NCBI RefSeq assembly: GCF_014199295.1
Contig: NZ_JACIJH010000002.1
Coordinates: 391,001-455,000, forward strand
Direction: 5' to 3'
Length of the DNA: 64,000 nt
Source of the DNA: Sphingopyxis panaciterrulae
GTDB lineage: Bacteria > Pseudomonadota > Alphaproteobacteria > Sphingomonadales > Sphingomonadaceae
The position numbers were made by a program, and so were the translations under genes. How positions within the stretch are numbered: the first letter of the stretch is position 1; the number at the start of each line of letters is the position of its first letter. The notes beneath the pieces are model-generated. The model was not told where the DNA came from. It was given only the letters and a program-made list of their open reading frames with translations, and searched no databases. Shown here in pieces: positions 9,239 to 22,619 of the stretch.

Positions 9239-10173
9239 CATCGACCCTCGACTCCCTCGCCGAAGCGCGCCGCGCCGCGGCCTCGCCGCTGTTCGCCGAC
9301 CTGGCGGGCGATATCGGCGTCAGCTTCGAATTCTTCCCGCCCAAGACCGAGAAGATGGAAGCGCAGCTTTGGGAAACCTTTCACACGCTCGAGCCGCTCG
9401 CCCCGCGTTTCGTCTCGGTGACCTATGGCGCCGGCGGCTCGACGCGCGAGCGCACCCACGCCACCGTCGCGCGCATCGCGAAGGAGAGCCCGGTGCCGCC
9501 CGCGGCGCACCTGACCTGCGTCGAAGCGTCGCGCGAAGAGATTGACGCGGTTGCGCGTGCCTATTGGGATGCCGGCGTGCGCCACATCGTCGCGCTGCGC
9601 GGCGACGTGCCGGGGGGCGAGCCCTATCGCGCCCACCCCGACGGCTATGCCAATGCCGCCGAACTGGTCGCGGGGCTGAAGGCGATCGCGCCCTTCGATA
9701 TTTCGGTCGCCGCCTATCCCGAGACGCATCCCGATTCCGATTGCCCGCAGGCCGACCTCGACAATCTGAAGCGCAAGTTCGACGCCGGCGCGACGCGCGC
9801 GATCACCCAATTCTTCTTTTCGCCCGATGCCTTTCTGCGTTTCCGCGACGCGGCGGCGGCGGCGGGGATCGATGCGCCGATCCTGCCCGGCATCCTGCCG
9901 GTATCGAACGTGTCGCAGACGAGGCGCATGGCCGATATGTGCGGCACCTCGATCCCGGCCTGGATGGTCTCGATCTTCGACGGGCTCGACGATCATCCCG
10001 CCGCGCGTCAGCTCGTCGCCGCGACGATCGCGGCCGAGCTCTGCCGGCGCCTGTATGCGGGCGGGGTGCGCGATTTCCATTTCTACACGCTCAACCGCGC
10101 CGAGCTCAGCTATGCGATCTGCCATATGCTCGGGCTGCGGCCGACCGCCCCCGCCAAGGAGAAAGCCGCATGA
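9235..10173 (+). CDS. metF: 5,10-methylenetetrahydrofolate reductase
   Basis: A 312-residue MetF. It reduces methylene-THF to 5-methyl-THF with NAD(P)H via FAD, supplying the methyl donor for methionine synthase. Diagnostic segments include SFEFFPPKTEKME (about 30-42), VTYGAGGS (62-69), LTCVEAS, the ALRGD motif and TQFFF. Its start overlaps the regulator gene by four bases and its end overlaps metH by four bases, implying translational coupling. Confidence 0.95.
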   Translation: MTSTLDSLAEARRAAASPLFADLAGDIGVSFEFFPPKTEKMEAQLWETFHTLEPLAPRFVSVTYGAGGSTRERTHATVARIAKESPVPPAAHLTCVEASREEIDAVARAYWDAGVRHIVALRGDVPGGEPYRAHPDGYANAAELVAGLKAIAPFDISVAAYPETHPDSDCPQADLDNLKRKFDAGATRAITQFFFSPDAFLRFRDAAAAAGIDAPILPGILPVSNVSQTRRMADMCGTSIPAWMVSIFDGLDDHPAARQLVAATIAAELCRRLYAGGVRDFHFYTLNRAELSYAICHMLGLRPTAPAKEKAA

Positions 10174-11228
10174 CCAGCAGCGCACGCGACGCCCTGCACG
10201 CCGCAGCGAAGGAGCGCATCCTCCTCACCGACGGCGGCTGGGGCACCCAGATCCAGATTCGCAAACTTGCCGAGGCCGACTATGCCGGCGCCCTCGGCCT
10301 GTCGCACGACCAGAAGGGCAACAACGACATCCTCGCGCTGACGCGGCAGGATGTCGTGACGGCGATCGGCGAGGCCTATCTGGCGGCGGGGTCCGACATC
10401 GTGTCGACCAACACCTTCAGCGCCAACCGGATCAGCCAGGCCGATTATGGCGCTGAGGCGCTGGTCGCCGACATCAATCATGAAAGCGCGCGGCTGGGGC
10501 GCGAGGCGGCCGACAAGTTCGCCGCGCAGGACGGTCGTCGCCGCTTCGTCGCGGGGGCCGTCGGACCGACCAACAAGACGCTGTCGCTGTCGCCCGACGT
10601 CAACAACCCCGGTTATCGCGAGATCGATTTCGACGAATTGAAGGACGTCTATCTGGAACAGGTGGTCGCGCTGGCCGAGGGCGGCGCCGATTTCATCCTG
10701 ATCGAGACGATCTTCGACACGCTGAACGCCAAGGCTGGCATCGCCGCGACGCTGGAGGCCGGGGCGAAGGTTGGACGCGACCTGCCGCTGATGATCTCGA
10801 TGACCTTGACCGACCTGTCGGGGCGCAACCTGTCGGGCCACACGGTCGAAGCCTTCTGGTATGCGGTGCGCCATGCGCGGCCGCTGACCGTCGGGCTCAA
10901 CTGCTCGTTCGGCGCCGCGCAGCTTCGTCCGCACGTCCGCGTGCTTTCGGACCTCGCCGACACGCTGGTGATGGTCTACCCCAACGCCGGCCTGCCCAAC
11001 GAACTCGGCGAATATGACGAGCAGCCGGAGACGACGGCTGGGCTCGTGCGCGAATGGGCCGAGCATGGCCAGGTCAACATCCTCGGCGGCTGCTGCGGTT
11101 CGACCCCGGCGCATATCGCCGCGATGGCGAAGGCGGTCGCGGGGCTGGCGCCGCGGCATATCCCCGACGTGCCGGTCCGCACGCGGCTCGCCGGGCTCGA
11201 ACCCTTCACCATGGCGGCCGCCTCCTGA
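10170..11228 (+). CDS. metH: methionine synthase, N-terminal homocysteine-binding half
   Basis: A 352-residue protein equal to the first module of cobalamin-dependent MetH. It has the homocysteine methyltransferase fold ([10 protein letters not shown]) and the zinc-binding cysteines in GLNCSFGA and GGCCGST. Canonical MetH is one chain of about 1,227 residues; here 352 plus 873 residues give 1,225, so the gene is cleanly divided. The start at 10170 overlaps the metF stop (ATGA). The stop overlaps the next gene by one base (TGATG). Separate N-half proteins are common in alphaproteobacteria and are presumed to work in trans. Confidence 0.93.
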   Translation: MTSSARDALHAAAKERILLTDGGWGTQIQIRKLAEADYAGALGLSHDQKGNNDILALTRQDVVTAIGEAYLAAGSDIVSTNTFSANRISQADYGAEALVADINHESARLGREAADKFAAQDGRRRFVAGAVGPTNKTLSLSPDVNNPGYREIDFDELKDVYLEQVVALAEGGADFILIETIFDTLNAKAGIAATLEAGAKVGRDLPLMISMTLTDLSGRNLSGHTVEAFWYAVRHARPLTVGLNCSFGAAQLRPHVRVLSDLADTLVMVYPNAGLPNELGEYDEQPETTAGLVREWAEHGQVNILGGCCGSTPAHIAAMAKAVAGLAPRHIPDVPVRTRLAGLEPFTMAAAS

Positions 11229-11752
11229 TGGACGAGGGACCGACATGGACGATCCGCGAAGCCGGGGAGAGCGATGCGCCGGCGCTCGCGCTGATCGGCG
11301 CGGCGACTTTCCTCGAAACCTTCGCCGGCATCATCGACGGCGCGGCGATCCTCGGCCATTGCGCCGCGCAGCATAGCGCGGCGGCCTATCGGGACCATCT
11401 TGCGGCGGGCGCGCGGGCGTGGCTCGCCGAGGCGCTGCCGGGCGGCGCGCCGATCGGTTTCGCGCTGATTACCAAACCCGATCTCGCCGCCGCGGCGGAG
11501 GGCGATATCGAGCTCAAGCGCATCTATTCGCTGTCTCGCTTCCACGGCACCGGCCTTGGCGCCGCGCTGATGGAGCGGGCCGTTGCCGCGGCCGAGGGTC
11601 ATCGCCGCCTGCTCCTCGGCGTCTATGCCCGCAACGATCGGGCGCTCGCCTTCTATCGCAAGCAGGGTTTCGCCGACATCGGCACGCGCCGGTTCGACGT
11701 CGGGGGCAAGCTCTACGACGACCGCGTCCTTGCCCGCCCGCTCGCTTCCTGA
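11228..11752 (+). CDS. GNAT family N-acetyltransferase between the metH halves
   Basis: A 174-residue GCN5-related acetyltransferase. The acetyl-CoA pyrophosphate loop is [12 protein letters not shown], and the C-terminal [15 protein letters not shown] segment is typical. It starts within the stop codon of the metH N-half (TGATG) and ends 23 bases before the metH C-half, so it is clearly part of the operon. Its substrate is unknown. The position suggests a small-molecule amine linked to methionine or SAM metabolism, or chance co-option into the operon. Confidence 0.85.
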   Translation: MDEGPTWTIREAGESDAPALALIGAATFLETFAGIIDGAAILGHCAAQHSAAAYRDHLAAGARAWLAEALPGGAPIGFALITKPDLAAAAEGDIELKRIYSLSRFHGTGLGAALMERAVAAAEGHRRLLLGVYARNDRALAFYRKQGFADIGTRRFDVGGKLYDDRVLARPLAS

Positions 11753-11775
11753 TTCTTCTTTTTTTGGACGTATCG

Positions 11776-14397
<2,622 letters not shown>

Positions 14398-14490
14398 CGC
14401 CGGCGCGGTCGACTGTCCGATAAGGGGACAGTGCGCCGATTAACCAGCTTCGCGAAGGACTTGCTTCGCGCGCTCGGCTATTCTGGCGCC

Positions 14491-15450
14491 ATGGTGAAAA
14501 AAATCCTCCGCCGGCCGCTGTTGCCGCTCGCTGCCCTTCCGTTGCTGTTCGCGCCTGCGCCGCTGCCGGCGCAGGAGGGCGTCGCGCCCTATGTCGTCGC
14601 CGAGAGCGGGCGCGGCTTCGCCCGCCTGCAGGATGCCGTCGACGCGATCGGCGACGGGCAAGGGACGATCCGCGTCGCATCCGGCTATCACCGGGACTGC
14701 GCGGTGCAGACGGCGGGACGCATTGCCTTCGTCGCCGCCGAGCCCGGCCGTGCGATCTTCGATGGCGTCACCTGCGAAGGCAAGGCGGCACTGGTGCTGC
14801 GCGGCAATGGCGCGCGCGTTGACGGGCTCGTCTTCCAGAATATGCGCGTGCCCGACGGCAATGGCGCGGGCATCCGCCTCGAACGCAGCGATCTTCAGGT
14901 CATCAACAGCCTGTTCCGGGGGAGCGAGGAAGGCATATTGACCGCCAACGATCCCGGTGCGACGCTGAGCATCGACCGCTCGACCTTCTCGCGCCTCGGT
15001 CGTTGCGACCGCGGGCTGAGTTGCGCGCACAGCGTCTATACCGGTGTCTATGGTCAGGTGACGGTGACGCACAGCCGTTTCGAAAAGGGCAGCGGAGGCC
15101 ATTATCTGAAGACGCGCGCGGCTCGGGTCGCCGTCGTGGACAACAGCTTCGACGACACGCAGGGCAGCGCGACCAATTACATGATCGACCTGCCCGCCGG
15201 CGCGACGGGCCGCATCGCGAACAATCTTTTCGTCCAGGGGCGCGACAAGGAAAATTATTCGGCGATCATCGCCGTCGCGGCCGAGGGGACCGACAACAGC
15301 TCGGCCGGCCTGACGATCGAGGGCAATCGGGCAAGCCTGCCCGAAGGACTCGGCCGCAAGGTGGCGTTCGTCGCTGACTGGAGCGGCGACGCTTTGAAGA
15401 TCGGCGACAACGAGTTGGGGGCGGGACTAGTGCGCTTCGAGAAGCGGTAA
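14491..15450 (+). CDS. secreted right-handed parallel beta-helix protein
   Basis: A 319-residue exported protein: basic residues 1-9 then a hydrophobic stretch ending PLPAQ (about residue 27) form a signal peptide. The rest shows repeated beta-helix turns (VINSLFRGS, VTHSRFEKG, VVDNSFDDT, IANNLFVQG) like those of pectate lyase-type and carbohydrate-binding CASH domains. No complete lyase catalytic motif was recognised. The start at 14491 is preferred to one 60 bases upstream because it begins the signal peptide. The substrate is unknown, possibly a polysaccharide. It is monocistronic. Confidence 0.75.
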   Translation: MVKKILRRPLLPLAALPLLFAPAPLPAQEGVAPYVVAESGRGFARLQDAVDAIGDGQGTIRVASGYHRDCAVQTAGRIAFVAAEPGRAIFDGVTCEGKAALVLRGNGARVDGLVFQNMRVPDGNGAGIRLERSDLQVINSLFRGSEEGILTANDPGATLSIDRSTFSRLGRCDRGLSCAHSVYTGVYGQVTVTHSRFEKGSGGHYLKTRAARVAVVDNSFDDTQGSATNYMIDLPAGATGRIANNLFVQGRDKENYSAIIAVAAEGTDNSSAGLTIEGNRASLPEGLGRKVAFVADWSGDALKIGDNELGAGLVRFEKR

Positions 15451-15498
15451 AGCCCCGAAATATTCGGTTCGTCCTGTGGGCGCTCGGGCTTCCGGTAC

Positions 15499-15552
15499 TT
15501 AGAGCACGGTGCGTTGAATCGGCATCATCTCTCTTCGCTCGACACGAACGGG
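15499..15552. repeat. intergenic repeat copy, family A with TTAGAGC leader
   Basis: The leader TTAGAGCACGGTGCGTTGAA runs into a CATCATCT segment and the family A core ending CGACACGAACGGG. The leader is closely repeated at 46324-46355, and the core at 6050-6068 and 46298-46310. It lies between two convergent genes. Confidence 0.7.
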
Positions 15553-15604
15553 AAGATGGGGTGGATCGAATGCGCGCCGCTCCAGCCGGAAGCTGGCGCC
15601 TCCA

Positions 15605-16549
15605 TCACTTGCAGATGCAGCGGACCTTGCGCTTGGGTTTCGGCTTCCACTTTTTCTTGGCGACATGGCGTTTGCGGACCGGCACCGTTTCATAATAGGT
15701 CCGGGTCGATGTCTCGACATGCTCGGTGACGATCGGCGGGCCGTTGATGATCGTGGTCACCACCACGCCCGGCGAATACCAGCCATAGCCGTAACCATAG
15801 CCATAGTTCTGATAGAGGCCGCCCGGGTACGTGCCGCCCGGGTACGTGCCCCCCGGATAGGCGCCGCCATAATATTGGCTGCGGCTCGACCACCATTGCT
15901 CACATGTCCTGCGATCCGCCTCGCTGCCGATGGCGGCACCGGCAAGCGCTCCGACGCCGCCGCCGATCAGCGTGCCGGCGGTGCGGTCGCCCTTGCCCGC
16001 GATGCGGTTGCCGGCGACGCCCCCCAACAGTCCGCCGACAACCGCGCCGCCGACGGCGTTGCCATGGCCGCAGCGGCGGACCATGTCGGCATCGTCGCGC
16101 GGGTCATATCCGCCGCGATAGGTGCGGTCGTAATAGGGATCATAAGGCGGCGGCGCATAGTCGACGCCGGGGCGTCCCTCGACCGTGCCTTCGTAGCGCC
16201 CCTCGTAACGGCGACCGTCGGGCGCCTCATAGGTGCCGTCCCAGCTACCGGTCCAGCGCCCCTCCACATCATAGGTGCCGCTGTACACCGCGTCGGGCGG
16301 CGGCGGGGGCGGATAGGGGCCGCCGCGATAGTCGACCTCGCTCGGCACCCGGTCGGGATAGCCGGTGTAGACGCGCGTATCGGTGGCGGCCGGTGCGCCA
16401 TAGTCCAGGGTCGGGCGCGGATCGCCGCCGAACGCGGCGCTGCGGCTGCGGTCGCTGTGCGGACCGGGCAGCGGCGCCTCGGCGCTCGTTGCATGCCCCG
16501 ACAGAATCAGCGATCCTGCGGCGACCCCGAGCAGCAAAATGGTGCGCAT
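15605..16549 (-). CDS. exported glycine-zipper protein with MORN-like and YPGGT repeats
   Basis: A 314-residue protein. Residues 1-23 are a signal peptide. A proline- and tyrosine-rich part contains a MORN-like stretch (GSWDGTYEAPDG, RRYEGRYEGTV). A glycine-zipper segment follows (GGAVVGGLLGGVAGN...GGGVGALAGAAIG), as in the 17-kDa surface antigen/2TM glycine-zipper family. Then come tandem GTYPG units and a strongly basic tail (KKKWKPKPKRKVR). It is likely an outer-membrane-associated envelope protein. The tail might bind LPS or peptidoglycan, but this is a guess. Confidence 0.75.
   Translation of the reverse strand: MRTILLLGVAAGSLILSGHATSAEAPLPGPHSDRSRSAAFGGDPRPTLDYGAPAATDTRVYTGYPDRVPSEVDYRGGPYPPPPPPDAVYSGTYDVEGRWTGSWDGTYEAPDGRRYEGRYEGTVEGRPGVDYAPPPYDPYYDRTYRGGYDPRDDADMVRRCGHGNAVGGAVVGGLLGGVAGNRIAGKGDRTAGTLIGGGVGALAGAAIGSEADRRTCEQWWSSRSQYYGGAYPGGTYPGGTYPGGLYQNYGYGYGYGWYSPGVVVTTIINGPPIVTEHVETSTRTYYETVPVRKRHVAKKKWKPKPKRKVRCICK
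15820..15863. repeat. 15-base tandem repeat inside the glycine-zipper gene
   Basis: About three copies of a 15-base unit (plus-strand form GCCGCCCGGGTACGT) encode repeated YPGGT. The copies are nearly identical, so copy number may vary between strains by slippage. Confidence 0.75.
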
Positions 16550-16668
16550 GGCTAACTCCCTGTTCCGGTAGCCCTCACACGAGAGCGATTGGTTAACAGT
16601 TTATTAGCAAAAAGTCCGATTTTCCGCGAATCCGTTAACCCTGGAATGCGCGTCCCATTTTGGGGCAG

Positions 16669-17160
16669 TCAGGTGTCGGCGAGCGCGCTCGCGATCCGGA
16701 CGATCAGCGCTTCGGCGCCCGCCTGATCGTCGGGCGTGAAGCGGCCGGGGTGCGGACTGTCGAGGTCGAGGACGCCGATCAGTCGATCGGCCGCGACGAT
16801 CGGCACGACGAGTTCGCTGCGACTTGCGGTATCGCAGGCGATATGACCGGGAAAGGCGTTGACGTCCTCGACCCGCTGGCTTGCGCGCAGCCGCGCCGCG
16901 GCGCCGCACACCCCTTTGTCGAGGGGGATGCGAATGCACGCCGCCTTGCCCTGGAACGGCCCGAGCACCAGTTCCCTGCCGTCGAAGCGATAGAAGCCAG
17001 CCCAGTTGAGATCGGGGATCGCCTGCCAGATCAGCGCCGCGACATTCGCCATATTAGCGATGCCGTCGCGCTCGCCGGCGACCAGCGCCTCGGCGGCGTC
17101 GGCGGCTTCGGCCCAGAGCTCGTCGGGCGCGGTGGCGGTAAAGGAGAAGGCGTGGGACAT
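16669..17160 (-). CDS. msrC: free methionine-(R)-sulfoxide reductase (GAF domain)
   Basis: A 163-residue single GAF-domain protein that reduces free Met-R-sulfoxide in the cytoplasm using thioredoxin. The three redox cysteines are present at residues 75, 85 and 109 (AACIRIP, GVCGAA, HIACD) with the same spacing I recall for the E. coli enzyme (84, 94, 118). The surrounding sequences QRVEDVNAFPGHIACD and SELVVPI are also characteristic. It lies six bases beyond the stop of the prolyl oligopeptidase gene on the same strand, so the two are probably co-transcribed. Confidence 0.92.
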   Translation of the reverse strand: MSHAFSFTATAPDELWAEAADAAEALVAGERDGIANMANVAALIWQAIPDLNWAGFYRFDGRELVLGPFQGKAACIRIPLDKGVCGAAARLRASQRVEDVNAFPGHIACDTASRSELVVPIVAADRLIGVLDLDSPHPGRFTPDDQAGAEALIVRIASALADT

Positions 17161-17166
17161 GGGCCG

Positions 17167-19326
<2,160 letters not shown>

Positions 19327-19498
19327 GGCAAGGCGGTCCTCATCGTCCGGGTAATAATCGTGCGCGGCACTGTAAGCATCGCCAAGGTCCGGGCAAGGGG
19401 ATTCGGCGCTCAGTGGCGCTCCGTCTCGATACCAAGCGCGGCGAGCAAATCCTGGTCGAACGGCCGCAGACGCGCAGCTTTGGGCCACTGACCCCGCT

Positions 19499-20542
19499 TC
19501 AGCGGCTTTCGATAACGCGGACGAGCTGGTCGGCGATCCGGCGGTGATCGGCGAGCGACGGATGGGCGTGGCAGCCGCCGAAATCGAGGCCCGTGAAGTG
19601 CAGCGTCGTGACGCGGCCGGGCAGTCCGGCTTGTAGTGTTGCCGCGACCGCTGCGACCTCGGGAAAGAAGAGGTCCGATCCCATCAGGATGAAGCGCGCC
19701 TGCGGTTGCCGCGCGGCGAGTTCGGTGACGAAGGCGGCGTAGCGGTCACGATAGGCCGTCTTGAGCGCGGCTGTATCGGCCCAGGGCTCGCTCGCCTGGA
19801 CCGGTGTCGAGAAATCATTGGTGCCCAGATTGATGACGATCGCATCCGGATGCCAATCGGCATCGGCGGCGGCGGGCGCCGGATCGCCGGGAAGGGCGAG
19901 GGAATAACGATCGGGCAGGCTGTCGCCGGCCGCGCGGCCATTATAGTTGCGGACCATCCCGAAGCCCGAAAAGGCATGGATGCGATAATCGGCGTCGAGC
20001 GCGCGAGCGGTCAGCGGCCCAAAGGCGCGCGTCGTGTCGGTAAGGTCGTGGACTTGTCGCTCGCTGCACTCGCGGTTGGGCGAGAGATTGCCATAGCCGA
20101 CCGAGAAGCTGTCGCCGATGAACTCGATCTGCCGCGCCCGGGTTGGGGGTGCGAGCGGCGCGCCGGCGGCTGCGAAGCCGAGAAAGCGGCTGCCGCCGGT
20201 CTGGCTTTCGGTCAGCTTGTCGAGCCGGACGATGTGCACGCCGTCGACAAGACCCGCGAGCATGGTGTCGACCGTACCGGGCGCGCGGAAGACGGCGCGT
20301 TCGGTCCCGTCGATCGACAGCCGAAGATGATCGGTCGGCGCTGCGAAGCGGACGCGCACTGCGGTTCCGTGAAAGCGCCCTTCGACATAGACGCCAGGCC
20401 AGCCAAAGGCGAGGCTGCTGTCCGCTGCTGCAGCGGTGCGGCCGCCGACATGCACCGCGAGCGGCGCGAAGGCGGGCCGCTCCGTCGGCGCGGCACCGGC
20501 GAGCGTCAGAGCCAGAAGCGGCATGAACAGCGGGCGGATCAT
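19499..20542 (-). CDS. secreted SGNH hydrolase, CE2-type acetyl esterase-like
   Basis: A 347-residue exported protein with a signal peptide (MIRPLFMPLLALTLAGAA). An N-terminal jelly-roll-like domain (about 25-130) is followed by an SGNH domain with block I GDSFSVGYG, block III GTNDF and the C-terminal HPSLADHRRIAD. This two-domain order and the paired cysteine segment (NRECS) resemble carbohydrate esterase family 2, which removes acetyl groups from xylan or glucomannan. The start at 20542 is chosen for the signal peptide. It is a lone gene. Confidence 0.82.
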   Translation of the reverse strand: MIRPLFMPLLALTLAGAAPTERPAFAPLAVHVGGRTAAAADSSLAFGWPGVYVEGRFHGTAVRVRFAAPTDHLRLSIDGTERAVFRAPGTVDTMLAGLVDGVHIVRLDKLTESQTGGSRFLGFAAAGAPLAPPTRARQIEFIGDSFSVGYGNLSPNRECSERQVHDLTDTTRAFGPLTARALDADYRIHAFSGFGMVRNYNGRAAGDSLPDRYSLALPGDPAPAAADADWHPDAIVINLGTNDFSTPVQASEPWADTAALKTAYRDRYAAFVTELAARQPQARFILMGSDLFFPEVAAVAATLQAGLPGRVTTLHFTGLDFGGCHAHPSLADHRRIADQLVRVIESR

Positions 20543-20755
20543 GAGCCGGTGATAAAGGCCCATCGGGTCAGCGGCAATGCGATGCGAGACGCCCGAACCG
20601 GACCCTTTATCCCCCGCCCGCCGCGCTCGGCGGCCGCGACGGGGGAATAGGTTGTGTGTGCACGATGGGAACATTAGGTGAACATTCGCGGTATGTCAAG
20701 CCTGCGGGGATGAGCGTGGCGACTCAGTGAAAGCAGGAGCGTGATTTGCCTTCTT

Positions 20756-20784
20756 CGTCACCCCGGACTTGATCCGGGGTGACG
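20756..20784. repeat. palindromic repeat, family B
   Basis: A perfect 12-base inverted repeat (CGTCACCCCGGA / TCCGGGGTGACG) around CTTGA. A near copy lies at 35170-35198. The rest of the 433-base gap from 20543 to 20975 holds a LiuR-like site at 20861 and nothing else I can recognise. Confidence 0.85.
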
Positions 20785-20860
20785 ATACAGGAAATGGTCC
20801 CTTCCAAGGCCAAGCTACGTCATCACCGTGGCGAGAAAGCAAAATGCCCATCTCTCCCGG

Positions 20861-20876
20861 TTGACGTAAACGTAAA
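20861..20876 (+). promoter_or_regulatory. LiuR-like operator upstream of the SDR/enoyl-CoA hydratase pair
   Basis: TTGACGTAAACGTAAA fits the dyad TTnACGTnnACGTnAA that I recall for LiuR, the MerR-family regulator of branched-chain amino acid and acyl-CoA degradation genes in Proteobacteria. It is 99 bases before the SDR start. Recognition is by eye only. Confidence 0.55.
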
Positions 20877-20975
20877 GGGGGCTATCCCGATTTCGATGGC
20901 CGGGGCGAGCCCGAACAAGGCCGGACGACATCGACCGGCGCGCACCGTCCGCGCCGCAACGGACTGGAGCAGGAC

Positions 20976-21752
20976 ATGGGCAAGGAGCCGCAATTCGATC
21001 TTTCGGGGCGCGTCGCGCTGGTTACGGGCGCGTCGTCGGGGCTCGGCGCGGGGTTCGCGAAGGCGCTTGCCGCCGCGGGCGCCAGGGTCGTGCTCGCCGC
21101 GCGCCGCGCCGACCGGCTCGCCGAGCAGGTCGCGGCGATTGAGGCGGCGGGCGGGCAGGCGATCGCCGTGTCGCTCGACGTCACCGACGAAGCCTCTACC
21201 AAGGCCGCCTATGACGCCGCCGAGGCCGCGTTCGGGACCGTCGACACGATCGTCGCCAACGCCGGTGTCGCGACCGAAAAGGTTGCGCTCGGCCTCAGCG
21301 TCGACGAGGTCGACAGCCTGCTCGCCGCCAATGTCCGCGGCGTCTTCCTGACGGTTACCGAGGGCGCGCGGCGGCTCGAGGCGGGGGGAAGCCGTGAGAA
21401 GCAGCACGGCCGTGTCGTCATCATCGGCTCGATCACCGCTGACAAGATCTTTCCCGCGACCTCGGTCTATGGCGCGACCAAGGCGGCGGTGCGGCATATG
21501 GGCAAGGCGCTGGCGCGCGAATGGGCGCGGCGCGGCATCAATGTGAACATCATCCAGCCGGGCTATTTCGAATCGGAGATGACCGCCGACCTGTTCGCCA
21601 GCGAAGCCGGTCGCAAATTCGTTGCGTCCTTCCCGCGCCAGCGACTACGTCCGCCCGCCGATCTCCATGCGCCGCTGCTCATGCTCTGCTCCGACGCCGC
21701 ACTCGGCCTCACCGGCGCGGTGATCACCGTCGACGACGGCCAGTCGCTGTGA
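20976..21752 (+). CDS. short-chain dehydrogenase/reductase
   Basis: A 258-residue classical SDR. The NAD(P)-binding TGASSGLG is at residues 17-24, NAG in the VANAGVA segment, and the catalytic Tyr-Lys in SVYGATKAAV. It should oxidise a secondary alcohol or reduce a ketone. The stop overlaps the GTG start of a crotonase by four bases, so both may act on the same CoA thioester, for example as a 3-hydroxyacyl-CoA dehydrogenase and an enoyl-CoA hydratase. A LiuR-like site upstream supports that view. Confidence 0.88.
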   Translation: MGKEPQFDLSGRVALVTGASSGLGAGFAKALAAAGARVVLAARRADRLAEQVAAIEAAGGQAIAVSLDVTDEASTKAAYDAAEAAFGTVDTIVANAGVATEKVALGLSVDEVDSLLAANVRGVFLTVTEGARRLEAGGSREKQHGRVVIIGSITADKIFPATSVYGATKAAVRHMGKALAREWARRGINVNIIQPGYFESEMTADLFASEAGRKFVASFPRQRLRPPADLHAPLLMLCSDAALGLTGAVITVDDGQSL

Positions 21753-22540
21753 GCGATACGCTGCTGGTCGAGGCGCGCGGTGCGGTTGAGATCGCGACGC
21801 TGAACCGGCCCGAGCGATTGAACGCGCTGAACGGGGACCTGGTCGACGAACTCAATGCCTATTTCGGCGGACTGGCCGAGCGCCGCGAGGTACGCGTCGT
21901 CATCCTGCGCGGCGCCGGTCGCGGCTTCTGCGCCGGGCTCGACATCCAGGAGGATCGCGCGACCGACGAGACCCCCGTGCTGCGCACGCTGCGCACCCAG
22001 ACCAGCATCGGCAACATCTATCGCAAGATGCGCGCCTGCCCACAGCCGATCATCGCGCTCGGCCACGGCGCGGCAGCGGGCGGCGGGCTGTCGCTGCTGC
22101 TCGCCTCCGACGTGCGCTATGCCGCGCCTTCCTTCCGCTGCAACGCCGCCTATATCCGCATTGGCCTCGGTGGCTGCGACATGGCGTCGAGCTATTTCCT
22201 GCCGCGCCTCGTCGGTGCGAGCCTCGCCGCGGAGATGATCCTGACCGGCCGCTTCATCGACGCCGGGCGGGCGCTGAGCGCCGGGCTGGTCAGCGAGATC
22301 GTCGACGAGGACGAATTGCTCGACCGCGGCATCGCGCTGGCGGGTGAGATGCTCGCGACCAGCCCGCACGGGCTGCGACTGTCGAAACAGGCGCTGAACC
22401 TCAATATCGACGCGCCGAGCCTCGAGGCGGCGATGGCGATCGAGGACCGGCAGCAGGTGATCCTGTCGGCGACCGAGGATCACAGGGAGGCGCTCGCCGC
22501 CTTCCTCGAAAAACGCACGCCCGCCTATCGCGAGCGATAG
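21749..22540 (+). CDS. enoyl-CoA hydratase/isomerase family protein (GTG start)
   Basis: A 263-residue crotonase-fold protein. The oxyanion-hole and substrate region GAGRGFCAGLDIQED and the later GHGAAAGGGLSLLLASDVRYA are typical. The only start that fits the family N-terminus (SDTLLVEARGAVEIATLNRPERLNALN) is a GTG at 21749 overlapping the SDR stop. It likely hydrates or isomerises an acyl-CoA in the same pathway as the SDR. The exact substrate is unknown. Confidence 0.88.
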   Translation: MSDTLLVEARGAVEIATLNRPERLNALNGDLVDELNAYFGGLAERREVRVVILRGAGRGFCAGLDIQEDRATDETPVLRTLRTQTSIGNIYRKMRACPQPIIALGHGAAAGGGLSLLLASDVRYAAPSFRCNAAYIRIGLGGCDMASSYFLPRLVGASLAAEMILTGRFIDAGRALSAGLVSEIVDEDELLDRGIALAGEMLATSPHGLRLSKQALNLNIDAPSLEAAMAIEDRQQVILSATEDHREALAAFLEKRTPAYRER

Positions 22541-22567
22541 CGCCGCACCTCGGCATTGCCTTTTGCG

Positions 22568-22598
22568 AATCTATTGGCATATAGTCTGCCAATAGATT
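22568..22598 (+). promoter_or_regulatory. perfect inverted repeat operator upstream of sulfatase 1
   Basis: AATCTATTGGCA (22568-22579), seven-base spacer, TGCCAATAGATT (22587-22598): perfect 12+12 arms ending 21 bases before the start codon. Its core CATATAGT..TGCCA is partly shared with 25456-25474 upstream of the second sulfatase unit. The TetR protein at 24500-25114 is a candidate binder. Confidence 0.75.
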
Positions 22599-22619
22599 AG
22601 AAGCAACAGGGAGGGGGCG

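Noticed and set aside
14412..14470. Terminator after the metH C-half
   Set aside because: Two short hairpins (ACTGTCC/GGACAGT and GCGAAG/CTTCGC) occur but neither has a T-run, so termination is not supported.
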